A stretch of DNA of 64,000 nt from NCBI GenBank assembly GCA_014529385.2, contig CM043954.1, forward strand, positions 90,733,747 to 90,797,746, read 5' to 3'. Shown piece by piece: positions 21,440-32,086 of this stretch (its first letter is position 1; each line of letters starts with the position of its first letter). The notes under the pieces were generated by a model, which was not told the DNA's origin, did no database searches, and saw nothing but the letters and a program-made list of their open reading frames with translations. The translations under genes and the position numbers were made by a program. Source of the DNA: Adiantum capillus-veneris. Taxonomy: Eukaryota > Streptophyta > Polypodiopsida > Polypodiales > Pteridaceae.

Positions 21440-22880
21440 CTAAACTCTTGTCTACAGCCAGAGGCCCGGTGTTTTCTCGGTTGACCCTAGAGAATTGCAC
21501 ACTCTGACAACGGGGAAAGGAACATCGCTATCTAGTAACCACTGTGGAGAAAATGTGCTATCCATAGACATACCTGCAAGAGGTACACTCGAGGCAAGCA
21601 TGACCTTACTGTCATTGGCATAGACTGCTGCTAGAATTGCCTCTCTAATATGTGTCAAAGCCGTATGTGCATCTCACATACATCTCTGCTATTGTCTCAT
21701 ACGTTTGAAACAATGGACAAGACTGCCATCTCTCACTGTCACACACATCTGCTGCCATAAGTGAATGCCAAAATGGCAACAAAGTGGGAGGTCACTTGAC
21801 CACTACACAATCATGAAAACCATGATCAGTAGCATTAAAATTGATGCTCACATATGCATAAAACAGCTCGACAATCTGCTATCTATGCAAGCATATATTG
21901 GGATAAAATGCTCAACCGAGCATAAAGCGCATAACCATATACGCAAGTAGAGAGCAAACTAGCTCAAAATGCATCCCACAAGAGAAACTGCTCACAAAAA
22001 TCTGAAACGTCTGACTGTCTATCTGTAGCCACACAAACATACGCTAATCCTTACTCCTGTGAGAGTGGGTACAAGAACATCAAACTGTGTCCAAGCTAAC
22101 AAAACCTGTCAAAGTGAGAGTAAACACTCGATACTGTCAAAGTGGGAATATATCGACCATTGTACAAGATGGCATAACACTGCAAATTTTTATGACAAGA
22201 AGACACAGAAAAAACGAACAGAGTTTTCTTTGCAAAATGAGCCAACTCAATGCAAACTACAAGCCAAAAAGCTGCAGATAACTACCAGAGTGGGAGTCAA
22301 CTCGACCACTAAACCATCAGAGTGTAAACTGCGAATACGTGCAAAACCATGGCAAGAATTTGGAAAAAAATCGGTAATTTTTCATACAAACTAAGAAAAA
22401 ACTCAAAAATTCTCACCAAATCACATAAAGACAAGACACTCTGTGTCTCAGTAATAGATCCACAAACGTCATACATAGCACTGCCAAAAGCTTGGCAAAA
22501 CAGCTCATTCCTGACCGAGTGGCTCTATGGACATAAACATGTCCAAAAACACATGTAAACCTACGAAACCTACTACTTGCGAGCTATAGCTAGCTCAAAC
22601 TGTATCCGCAAATGCATACATAGCATGAAATTGCACAAGATTGTGCCAAAAGCTCTTTGGAATGCACCGTGCAACCTGTGAGAAAAATTGTTGGGAAACT
22701 AGCACACACTACCTCATCGATCGATAAACTCCTTGACTGAAAACACTTGCCAAAAATTGAGCACTCTTGAGGGAAAAACCCACTCTGGATTGAGCCGTTG
22801 GAGCCGTATGTGTCGGTATGTGTTGTCAAAGTCAAAAACTAGAGAATCACCAAAGCCAAAATGCCATGGAGACTAGATCG
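21440..22880 (-). pseudogene. Decayed copia relative, protease, gag and leader part
   Basis: At 21658-21452 the minus frame contains 'MSMDSTFSPQWLLDSDVPF', matching 'MSMDCTLSSHWLLDSDATF' of the intact copy, including the unusual DSD. Just upstream (21760-21660) 'HCFKRMRQ' parallels 'RCFRRLRQ' after the zinc knuckle. The rest to ~22880 has leader-like character (short phrases such as 'gcttttggca') without an open frame. No PBS or 5' LTR was found. Confidence 0.6.
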
Positions 22881-22977
22881 GAGCCGGGCCGCTTTGGATG
22901 GAGCTAGAGAAAGAAGAAGAAGAAGAAGAGAGTTTTAACATCGTAGAAAACTATCCCAAGAGACCTTAAAGATCTAG

Positions 22978-23050
22978 CCAATGAGGAGTTGAACTCAAGA
23001 CCTCTTATTCAAGAGGGAAATGGCATAACCAATCTACGACACTTGGGCCG
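22978..23050 (-). ncRNA. tRNA-derived (SINE-like) sequence
   Basis: On the minus strand an A-box-like TAGATTGGTTATG (plus 23025-23037) is followed, at tRNA spacing, by a CCTCT/AGAGG stem closing a 7-nt loop TTGAATA (GAA in anticodon position). A B-box-like AGTTCAACTCC follows (plus 22985-22995). The T stem does not pair well and the acceptor stem is not clear, so this is a tRNA pseudogene or the head of a SINE, not a functional tRNA. Confidence 0.4.
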
Positions 23051-23420
23051 CTCTCGCTCTATTGTCTCCTGCTGTGTGGAGGTCGAGAAGCCGAGAAAAA
23101 TGTCATTGATGCCGTCTTTCGTCACCGGGAGGAAGCACGCTAGCCAAATATCCGCTTGATCGATGTCAAACTCGATGTTGGAATGGCTAATTGCTGATGT
23201 CATCTAAGTTGGTGTCAAAACCAATGCCAATAGCCGATGCTTGAAGCCGAGGCCGAGCCAATGCAAATCACCGAGAGGAACGCTAAAGCCAAAATATTGT
23301 CAAATCGGTGGCGAAATCAATGCGCCAATGTTGAACCGCCTCCCGTTTGTCGAATGGGAGCACTCCAATGCCAATGATGGAGATCAAATCCGGATGCCAA
23401 TAATGGAGATCAAAGCCCTG

Positions 23421-23483
<63 letters not shown>

Positions 23484-23488
23484 ACTCA

Positions 23489-23537
<49 letters not shown>
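23421..23537. repeat. (CT)n(CA)n...(CT)n compound microsatellite
   Basis: CT run 23421-23449, CA run to 23480, then a CT run 23493-23537. The Ser-Leu/His-Thr ORF spanning it is an artefact. Confidence 0.9.
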
Positions 23538-23539
<2 letters not shown>

Positions 23540-23621
23540 CTCTCTATCTCTCAAGCTTTTTCCCGGCGGTGAGAGAATATCTCCTTTTCTCTCTATCTGT
23601 ACTCCAATGTCGAGAACCCGA

Positions 23622-23652
23622 GAGGGAGGGGGGGGGGGGGGGGGGGGGGGGG
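23622..23652. repeat. Poly(G) run
   Basis: A G run of ~24 bases after GAGGGA; may be an assembly-sensitive homopolymer. Confidence 0.85.
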
Positions 23653-24127
23653 TCAAGAGCTTGGCAGGATCATGCCCCTTAACACACTATAGTGTGTGTA
23701 ACGTTGGAAATAAAGAAATTTTTCAATTTTCTTCATTCTGTCAAAGCTATCTTCCTCTATCAAAATTCTACAGAAAACGAATGTCAGACTGTCAAGCGCT
23801 ACCTTGGTCAACTTTCTACCAACACTACTACAATGTTCCTCCTACTGCTCATGCTACCCTACCCGATTGCACCTGCTCAAGTTCAATTGCCAACGTTGGC
23901 TAAAGCTCAAAGCTAGTCAAACCTCACACACATTGTGTGTGTGTGGCTGTTTTAACATAAATAATAACACATAATTGAACTTTTACATTCAAAAGACAGC
24001 TGGCTCCAGAGAAAGGGAAATGATAAGTACAAAAGCAACTTAGTCTTAAAATTATTTTTGTGCAATGCTTATAAGAATGAAGCCTTGTTCCAGTATACAG
24101 ATATCAGATTTACTTCCCCTGCAGTAG
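23653..24127. other. Spacer left of the chromovirus
   Basis: No recognised gene. The last five bases (24123-24127, AGTAG) are the target duplication of the element that follows. Confidence 0.5.
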
Positions 24128-24823
24128 TGTAAGGTCTTCACTTGCCCTAGAAGAGGGTTACCTTTGTAAAATTTAAAGTCTAATTATCAGTTTGGCAAAA
24201 GATGCTATTTTTAGCAAGTTTCAATGATCGGATGTCATTTTTATGTTGTAATCCTTGTAGAACTTTTAATTTTGTGAAAATTTTCCAAAAATAGAAAGTT
24301 TTTGACCCCTGGCATGGTCTAGAATCGACCGGCTCGTGAAACTGTGCCCCGACCTAGATTTCCTAAAAAATAGGGTCCGGACGTCAGAAGCTGCTATTTA
24401 TGGCAGGTAGTCGTATCTGTTACCTGCAGATCTGTCTCGAGTTAGCAAGTTTCAGAATTGAATTTGGGTTAGTATAGATCAAGTTAGCTTAAGGTTAGCA
24501 TTTCCTAAGGTATGTGTATGGCATGTATGAGGATGTGCATGCATTGGCATCCATGGTCATGGGTATGTATGGGCATGTAACCCCATCATGTATGGCCAAG
24601 GGTCACGTGTATAGGTAGCCTTGTGCCAAGCGTTGGGTCAAGTGTGGGAGTGTGGCATGGAGGCTAAGTATGGACTAGAGAGGTGTATCACTTAATTAGG
24701 TAAAAGGGGACACCTCTAGTAATTAGTGAGAAGGTTGTGACACCTCTACTTCTTCTTTTGGCAAGAGGGGGCAAGCAAAGGAGGTATGGGCATGCCTTGG
24801 CCATCAAGCAACCCCGAGAAGCC

Positions 24824-24830
24824 TATATAA
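24824..24830 (+). promoter_or_regulatory. TATA box in the chromovirus 5' LTR
   Basis: TATATAA followed 30-40 bp on by a pyrimidine/AC-rich start region. This segment is absent from the 3' LTR. Confidence 0.55.
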
Positions 24831-25745
24831 GAAGCATTCCCACCCAATTTTACACACAATCCCCAAGACAGAGCAAGGAAGTGTTGCTGCCAGATCAATC
24901 TTTTGTGAAGCCTTTCTACATCACATAACACACAAAAGAGGTCTTAATTAAGGGTAATTTAATTATATTTATGTTAATCCTATTGCTCCATAGCCTATTT
25001 TCTCTAGAGGATTCCTATGTTGAGCTTAATTATGCTAGCTGGCTACAACATTAAATAATCTATTCTCTATTATATGTGGGGTATTGTCAATGGTTTGCAT
25101 CCATTGATTGTATTTCCATTGTTGGGTTAAGGAGCACCTTGCTTCTTAGATAGTTAATTTTTCTTTAATTAAGCATGAGTTTATGCATATAATCATCATT
25201 GCCAGTTATGCATGTTGTGCATAGTTATGTGTAAAGCTCTTCACCTATGATTCTCTAAGATATGGTGAGACTTTTTGTGCACCCAAATTGAGGATCAATC
25301 AAGGAATTAAACCCTTGATGTTCCCATGAAATTAGGACATAATTATGAGACTTCTTGCATACAAAAAAAGATGTACAACTAGGGTATTGTGTTGCATTAT
25401 AGCAAATTGTGTATGAATCATCTATTATATTGGGTATTTGCATGGTTATAGTCTACCATTGTATGTTACAATGATGCATCTAATTAGTACATTAATCTTG
25501 ATTTAATGTTGCATAGGAGAGAAGTTTTGGTTATGATAATCTTAGGATGAGGTATGAGTAATTAAGACATAATCATCTTGTTGCATCCTTGAGTTAGCTT
25601 TCATACTTGCAGTGTGAAGGCTTGTCATTTAATCTAGCATTATGTGTAAGAATAAGTTTATTCCTTGTCAAGTTTTCTCATTGGTTGTTGTGGGAAAACG
25701 CCTAGTCTCTTGTTTCTCTGAAAGAACTAATCCTAGTAGTGATAT

Positions 25746-25892
25746 ATGCCCCCCAAGAGAACTCGGTTTGGTGGTGCTAACGATCGTGAGGCCGGAACTA
25801 GCAACATGGTGAATAACGGTAAAGCACCGATGAGAGAAGAAAATATGGCCATCTCACAAGGCATCGAGGAGGAAATTCACGAGGTTGGATGA
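25746..25892 (+). CDS. 48-codon ORF inside the 5' LTR, probable first exon of gag
   Basis: It begins MPPKRTRFGG, like the basic N terminus of chromovirus gag proteins, and ends GIEEEIHEVG-stop. A GT follows 'GAG' at 25884. If that is a donor and the AG at 27854-27855 an acceptor, the frame would lead through 'VPASALYTT' towards the gag body, with the PBS inside the intron. The ORF is preserved in the 3' LTR (32928-33074) with the same length. The coding role is inferred from position and N-terminal style; no splice evidence is available. Confidence 0.5.
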   Translation: MPPKRTRFGGANDREAGTSNMVNNGKAPMREENMAISQGIEEEIHEVG

Positions 25893-26969
25893 ATTTAATT
25901 TTTGTAATTTACATAATCATTGCATTACGATAACTTAGGAATGTTAAACTTCCCCAAACTATGTTGGAAATCCAACTGAGACAACGGCATTGGTAATTTT
26001 TTAAAAAGATTTTATTTAAATTTAAGTTCGAAGTAAATAGAAAAGAATTGCTTTATGGAAAGACTGCTTGGAAGTAGGAAAGAATGGTTGGTAGGAAAAA
26101 CTATCTCAAACAAGTTTCATTCATTATTCCAATGTCGATTTAGTCTGAACCCCCTACTGATCACAGGGCGGTAGCTCGCGAAGTTATCGCAGGAGCTAAA
26201 TCCATGACTTGCTTTCTATGCGGTGGATATGTCCATGGATTGCTTTCTATGCAGTGGATACATGATTTTTACCCGAAGATTTACTCCATGAATTGGGTGG
26301 AATCATGGACTGGTTGTATGGGCGACCAATTCACAACGGGTGGAGTTAACACTCGTTGGAGGTCCTTACGACTCCAGGACATTGGAATTTTTAATGAAGT
26401 ATTGTTTGTTGAGTACTTTTTCGTAGGAAAGATATGTTTTGGTGCCGATTTGACAATGTTTGAAGGGCTGTCTTAACAAACTTGTGTCGAGGAAATATAA
26501 AAAAGAGCCCTAAGTGTTGAACAACAATGTGTTAGTAATTATGCCACACAAAGAGTCTGTGTGAGTGCGGGGTGGAAAGTGGGGCTTGGCTCAGGTTGCC
26601 AAAGCCTACGAGACGAGTGGTCCCGATTAGTGGGAAACTCTCTGCCCTGCGCAATAGAGTACGTCATTAGATAGCTCATTACGCTAGAGCGGAAGGAACT
26701 CGGTGTACGTGCCTTTGAAAATTATTGGGAAAAAGGAACTGAGGTTACTTCTCCTCCTGGAAGATGAGAATAGGACCGATAGTACAAAATTACGCTTCCC
26801 CTGTGGGGTGGAGCTAGACTCCTTTTCACTGGTGGCTTGGACTTGACTCACTTAGTGACGAGAGACCATCCACTGGTCTTCTTTTTCTTCTTAGCCAATT
26901 TTGTTTGTTTCCGCATAGGATCTAGCAACCGTTAGGTGTTCTCCAATTCTGTCATGATGAGACGAGGAG

Positions 26970-26982
26970 TGGTATCAGAGCC
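26970..26982 (+). promoter_or_regulatory. Primer binding site (initiator tRNA-Met)
   Basis: TGGTATCAGAGCC directly after the shortened 5' LTR. Confidence 0.9.
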
Positions 26983-27855
26983 TAGGGTTCAGAGCCTAGC
27001 TTAATTTGAAAAATTTTGTACTGTCTGAAAATTTTAAAAACAGGAAAAATTGCTTAGCTAATCCAAGGCTTATGCATCGATATTTTAGGAAGATCCTGTG
27101 GTTGAATATCGCAAGTTCCAAGTCTTCGAGCTTATTTATGAGAGGACCTGTCATTCTCCAAACTACCTTTTCCTACGGAGCGTGATGGAGCTACTGATGA
27201 AGGCTCACACTCCTCATTCGACTCGGATAGATAAAGGATGGGAGCTCGAATGGAGCAATGTAGGTGGGATTTATTACATCAATGCTTGGAAGCTGGGATG
27301 TTCTTACCACGGATTTAAAGAAACTACGCTGGGCAGAGGAACTAAGAGTGGTTCAGTTGTACTACTTCTGGGTACAAAATCGAGTATCACTGTTCCCATT
27401 TATCCAGGAGGCACGGGGAAACCCCTGAACGAATAAGTATGGGATAAAGTGGTGGAGATAATTCCATATTGAAGAATCATAACTTTTTCTCAGAATACCT
27501 CTAAGAATTTGAATCTTGTAATTTACTTTCCGATTTCCAATGAGTATAAGAACTATTATACCAATCAGTTAGAACATTGTAGAAATGTGACTACAAACAC
27601 CCATCGTTTGTATCACCATATTCCAAGTCAGCCAGCTACGTGGATTCTTTATAGGCCACAAAAATTTACAATAAGTTAGGATGAGATATCCTAAGCCTCT
27701 TTTGTAAGGCTATCCTTGTAAATATTCACTTTATGAATAAAGAACCAAGTCTTTTGAATTGAGTATCTTGATCTTGTGCCTATTCTGAAGTTAAATCTTA
27801 GCCGTGTGATAAGTCTTTAAATTTGTCAGTCTATCGATCTTATGAAATCATGTAG
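26983..27855 (+). other. Leader between PBS and gag body
   Basis: About 870 bp. A 112-codon frame (27098-27436) resembles no family I know. AT-rich sequence with AATAAA at 27737 follows. It ends with a pyrimidine-containing stretch and TAG before 27856. It may be intronic if gag is spliced from the LTR ORF. Confidence 0.4.
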
Positions 27856-28742
27856 GTACCTGCTTCTGCTCTTTATACCACGGTTCATAAGAAAAAACTT
27901 CTTCTCAAGCAAGCGCAACCCCCAACTTCAACGATGAAGCGGCTAACGTCGAACGAGATGCAGAGGTGTGGATCGAAGCCGTGGAGGATTATTTTGAAGC
28001 TGCGGGAACTCATCCGCAGAATTAGACTATGCTTACGATGTTCCGACTTATTGGAGATGCCAAAATATGGTGGAAACAACATTGCCAAGACTCCAATATT
28101 TTTGGATCTTCTCAGTCATGGGAAGAGATTAAGACTGTAGTGACCGAACGTTACTTACCACTAGCTCATAGGGCCATCAAAATGAACGAGTTTTTCTCAC
28201 TCAAGCAGCTATCCTTGACTGTAGAGGGATATTACTCCAAGTTCGTGACTCTGAAGAGATATGCGCCAAAGATGACATTGGAACAACAAGTGGCCAGGTT
28301 CTGTCAAGGCCTCATTGAACCATTGAACATTAGATTGGAAGCTCTTAGACCAACAAGATTGCAAGATGCTTTGTTAAGAGCAAAGCCGTTAGCTGCGAAA
28401 ATCATGAAAGTTGCTCAAGGCAGAAGAAATTACTTAGCGAAGAAGGTCAGACCGAATAACTGGGATAATAGACCGAAAAACCTTGCTTATCAGGATCGTC
28501 CTGTGGTAGCTACTTCAACTGTTACCGAATTTCCCAATGTGCGATGTTATGACTGCCAAGAGTACGGGCATTATAGGAACATATGTCCAAGAAGACTCGT
28601 GCATTCGGTGAAAATGCAGTACCTCTCAATGCCAATGGTAGAGGTCACCCGAACAATCATGGGGGATGAGGAAGAGGAGGCAAAGGATGAGGACGTGGTG
28701 CAGTTGCTAGGGCTAATGCTGCAGTTGGACAACCAACTGTAG
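27856..28742 (+). pseudogene. Chromovirus gag (capsid and nucleocapsid)
   Basis: The frame reads 'NVERDAEVWIEAVEDYFEAAGTHP', has a stop at ~28024, then continues from 28029 with 'FRLIGDAKIWWKQH', 'ERYLPLAHRAIKMNEF' and 'RFCQGL', the standard retrotransposon gag domain. The nucleocapsid zinc knuckle is CYDCQEYGHYRNIC (about 28545-28590). A frameshift near 27915 separates the most N-terminal part. It ends at 28742, shortly before the protease frame. Gag forms the cytoplasmic virus-like particle in intact elements. Confidence 0.88.
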
Positions 28743-28765
28743 GTGATGAAGGAGATGAAAGGGCA

Positions 28766-29056
28766 GTGCTACATGCTGCCATAGATAATCCTGGTGCTCG
28801 TCAGCAATTCGCCATAATTCAAGCTCTTGTAATGCGCCAAGGTAATAAAGTTGAATTCCTCATAGACTGTGGAAGTACACATTCATTTCTATCTCCTAGA
28901 TGCATGAGAAAGTTAAAGATAAACCAGTATCCTGCAAATAGACAAGTAGTAGAACTAGCTAATGGGAAGGAAGTGTTATCTCAACATTTCGTAGGCTTGA
29001 TAGATTTTGGATTAGGGGGTTATGGTACTTCTGCACAGTTCTATACTTACCTTTAG
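28766..29056 (+). pseudogene. Chromovirus aspartic protease
   Basis: Contains 'VEFLIDCGSTHSFLSPRC', the DSGSTHSF active-site motif of plant chromoviruses with the Ser replaced by Cys. The ILG-type second motif ('GILGMDWL') follows around 29064-29090 across a stop. Broken from pol by that stop. Confidence 0.82.
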
Positions 29057-29079
29057 GAATTTATGACGGAATTTTAGGA

Positions 29080-30620
29080 ATGGACTGGTTGAAAAAGAAC
29101 CAGGCCCACATTCATTGTGCTCAGGGAAACTTTACGTTCATAGATAATCTTGGGAATGAAGTTCTAGTTCAAGGGAAAAATGGGATACCCAAGGCTCATT
29201 TAGTTAAAGCCAGTAGATTTCTAAAGGGACTTAAGAAGGGACAACAGATTTACGTTGTGAAGCTTAACAAGATGGGTCAATCAGATTCAAACTTTCACCC
29301 AGAATGGTTGAAGCAATATGCTGATTTTTTTCGAGAAGACTTGACCAATCTGCCACCGTATCGTGAAGTAGACCAGGAGATAGAAACTATACTAGGATGT
29401 GAACCTGTTTCTAAGAGACCATACAAAATGTCGTTACCCAAAGCTATAGAACTTAAAGAACAGCTTAGGCAATTGATTGAGAAAGGCTTCATTAGACCTA
29501 GTACTTCTCCTTGGGGTGCACCAGTTCTTTTTCAAAAGAAGAAGGATGGATCTTTGTGGCTATGCATAGATTATCGTGGACTTAACCAAGTGACTGTCAA
29601 GAACAAGTATTCGGTTTCAAGAATTGATGAATTGTTGGATAGACTCCATAGATCCAGGATCTTTTCAAAGATTGATCTTCGGTCATGATATTATCAGATC
29701 AGAATCAAAGAATCAGACATGCCAAAGACAGCCTTTAATACTAAGGTATGAGCATTATGAATTCATAGTTATGTCCTTTGGTCTTACTAATGCACCTGCA
29801 AGCTTCAATCGACTAATACAGGATATCTTTAGACCTTACTTGGATGACTTTGTCCTAGTCTTTTTTCATGATATTTTGGTTTACTCTAAAGACGAAGCAG
29901 AGCATGAAGGACATGTCAGGAAAGTGTTAGAAATTCTACGTCAGCATCAACTTTATGCTAAGGAAAGCAAGTGTACTTTCTGTACTCCCCAAGTTAGTTA
30001 TTTAGGTTTCATTATATCCTTCGATGGAATTTCAGTAGATCCGAAGAAGACCAAGGATATAGTGGATTGGCCTCAACCTTCTTCTGTCAGTGAAGTCAGA
30101 GGATTTCTTAGAATTATAGGGTGGTACAGGATTTTTGTCAAGGATTATGCTCTTATTGCAGCACCTTTGACAAGACTTCTAAAGAAAGGAATGAAAATCG
30201 ATTGGAAAGCAGAGCACAAGCTAGTTTTGGTGAGTTAGAGAGATATTTGGTGTCTTCTCCTATGCTAAAGCTTCCAGATCTCAGTAAGGATTTTGAAGTT
30301 GTGACCAACGCCAGAAGTCTTGCCTTACGAGGAGTTCTTACTCAAGAAGGGAGACCAATAGCTTTTACCTCTCGCAAGCTCAGAGATCATGAGAAGAACT
30401 ATCCGACTCACGATCTAGAACTTCTCGCTGTCATCCATGCATTGAAGCTATGGAGACATTGTCTTTTGAGTCACAAATTTCAGCTAGTTACCGAGCACAA
30501 GAGCTTAAAGTGGGTATTTACGCAACCCAACCTCAACATGAGACAGAGGAGGTGAATTGAACTTCTTCAAGAGTACGATTTTGATATCAAGTACCGACCT
30601 GGGAAGGACAATGTAGTTGC
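29080..30620 (+). pseudogene. Chromovirus reverse transcriptase and RNase H
   Basis: Segments in order: '[14 protein letters not shown]' and '[19 protein letters not shown]', '[12 protein letters not shown]', 'IFSKIDLRS' (to 29688); then, after a frameshift, '[14 protein letters not shown]'-type sequence and the catalytic box '[10 protein letters not shown]' near 29860-29885. There the first Asp of the usual DD pair is His (codon 29867-29869). Thumb region 'YLGFIIS' and '[11 protein letters not shown]' follow, then RNase H with 'VVTNARSLALRGVL' (Asp of TDAS lost), 'HDLELLAVIHAL' and 'DNVVADGLNR' after a stop at 30553. At least three frame breaks. Non-functional. Confidence 0.9.
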
Positions 30621-30681
30621 AGATGGACTCAATCGTCGTAAGTCTTTCTTCAATGCTATCTCTAGACCCAATAATCCTATT

Positions 30682-32055
30682 TTGGAAAGGATTAGAGAAT
30701 CTTCTTCAAATAACCCAGAGTATCCGCGACTGTTAACACAGATTCAACAAGGCGAAGGGCCTAAAGTAACTTCTAGACCGACTAAAGACTATTCTCTTCA
30801 AGGGGAATTTCTTTATTTTGGTCAAAGACTTTATATGCCTAAGGATCCAACACTAAAGAAAGCAATTTTATTTGAGGCTCATGATAGCCCGACCTCTGGA
30901 CACCCAGGGTATGCAAAAACCTTGAATGCAGTCAGAGAAGTTATTTTTGGCAGCAATGAAAGGTGATGTTCTTCCTTACATAAAGCGGTGTTTATCTTGT
31001 CAGCAAATTAAAGCAGAACTAATCAAGCTTCCCGGGGAACTCAAACCTCTTGATATACCTCAAATGAAATGGGAGTGTATCAGTATGGATTTTGTCACCG
31101 GATTACCTTCTGTTGGAGGCTACGATTCTGTATTTGTGGTTGTCGATATGCTTACTAAGGTGGCTCACTTGATACCTGTCAAGACGACCTACAGTGCTTC
31201 TGGCATCAATAGGGTTTTCATCAAGGAAATCTTTAGACTTCACGGTTTACCGAGAAGAATTGTCAGTGATAGAGATGCGAAGTTTACTTCGAAGTTTTAG
31301 ACTTCTGTTTTTTAAGCAATTGGAACTCAGCTATGCTTCAGTACAACATATGATCCTCAGACTGACGGGCAGGCTGAAAGAGTGAACCAAGTAATTGAAG
31401 ATATTCTTAGAGCTTACTGTTCACAAGAGCCAAGGAAATGGATTCAATATCTTCCTTACTCTATGGACAAGAGTGTATAGCTCCACTGAACTTTTCTAAT
31501 CCAACTATTAAAGTGGAGGCCTCAAAGCAAATGCTAGAAGAGATGGAAGCACAGACTATAGCAAAGGATATTCAAGCAGCTCAGGACAGAAAGAAGCATT
31601 ATGCAGACAAGAAAAGATATAAAAGAACTTTTAAGTTAGGGGATAAAGTATCTCTAAGGGTTAGACCCAAGAGGAGTAATCTATCCTTGGGAAAATTCAA
31701 GAAGCTTAGTTAAAGATACTGTGGACCTTATGAGATTGTAAAGGTTGTAAGTGACCAAGCTTACAAGTTGCAGTTACCCTCAAACCTTAAAGTTCATGAC
31801 GTTTTTCATGTGAGTTTGCTGAAACCCTATATTCCCAATCCTGACCATCTTGTCAATGCAGAACAAGTTGTTATTGCTACTGAAGGCGTTCTCGAGCTAC
31901 AACCTCATTACATCATTGAGACGCGGGAAAGAAAACTAAGGAATAGGAACATCATCGAATATCTAGTCAAGTGGAAGGATTTTCCAGAAGAAGACGCAAC
32001 GTGGGAAGATCAACTAACACTTCAAAAGGATTACCTAGACTTACCCTTGAGATGA
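30682..32055 (+). pseudogene. Chromovirus integrase with C-terminal chromodomain
   Basis: The zinc region has H..GHPG..KT and 'CLSCQQIK' (HHCC, split by a frameshift near 30950). The core has 'CISMDFVTGLPS', 'SDRDAKFTS' and, after breaks at 31300-31380, 'ERVNQVIEDILR' (D, D and E). Then 'KLGDKVSLRVRP', 'GPYEIVKVV', 'VHDVFHVSLLK' (GPY/F module). The chromodomain at about 31915-32010 shows 'ERKLRNRNIIEYLVKWKDFPEEDATWED'-type residues, aromatic and acidic positions included; this domain guides integration to histone-marked chromatin. Ends at 32055, 31 bp before the 3' LTR. Confidence 0.9.
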
Positions 32056-32086
32056 GGGCATCTCAATTCTTTCACGTTGGGTAGAA

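Larger units (their letters stand above)
24128..26969 (+). repeat. Chromovirus 5' LTR
   Basis: ~2.84 kb. It starts TGTAAGGTCTTC. Compared with the 3' LTR it lacks the last ~11 bases (GGGACCTCACA) before the PBS. It contains a TATA box (TATATAA, 24824-24830) and, 0.9 kb downstream, a 48-codon ORF. A short internal duplication of TTGCTTTCTATGC..TGGATA occurs at 26207-26260. Confidence 0.88.

Noticed and set aside
22978-23050. Functional tRNA-Phe gene
   Set aside because: Anticodon position reads GAA but the T stem and acceptor stem do not pair, so called tRNA-like only.
26204-26476. 90-codon ORF inside the chromovirus 5' LTR
   Set aside because: Broken in the 3' LTR copy, unlike the 48-codon ORF, so probably not coding.
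27098-27436. 112-codon ORF between the chromovirus PBS and gag
   Set aside because: Considered as an accessory gene, but no resemblance to gag or to the pre-gag ORFs of the other elements, and no second copy in the window; kept only as leader.
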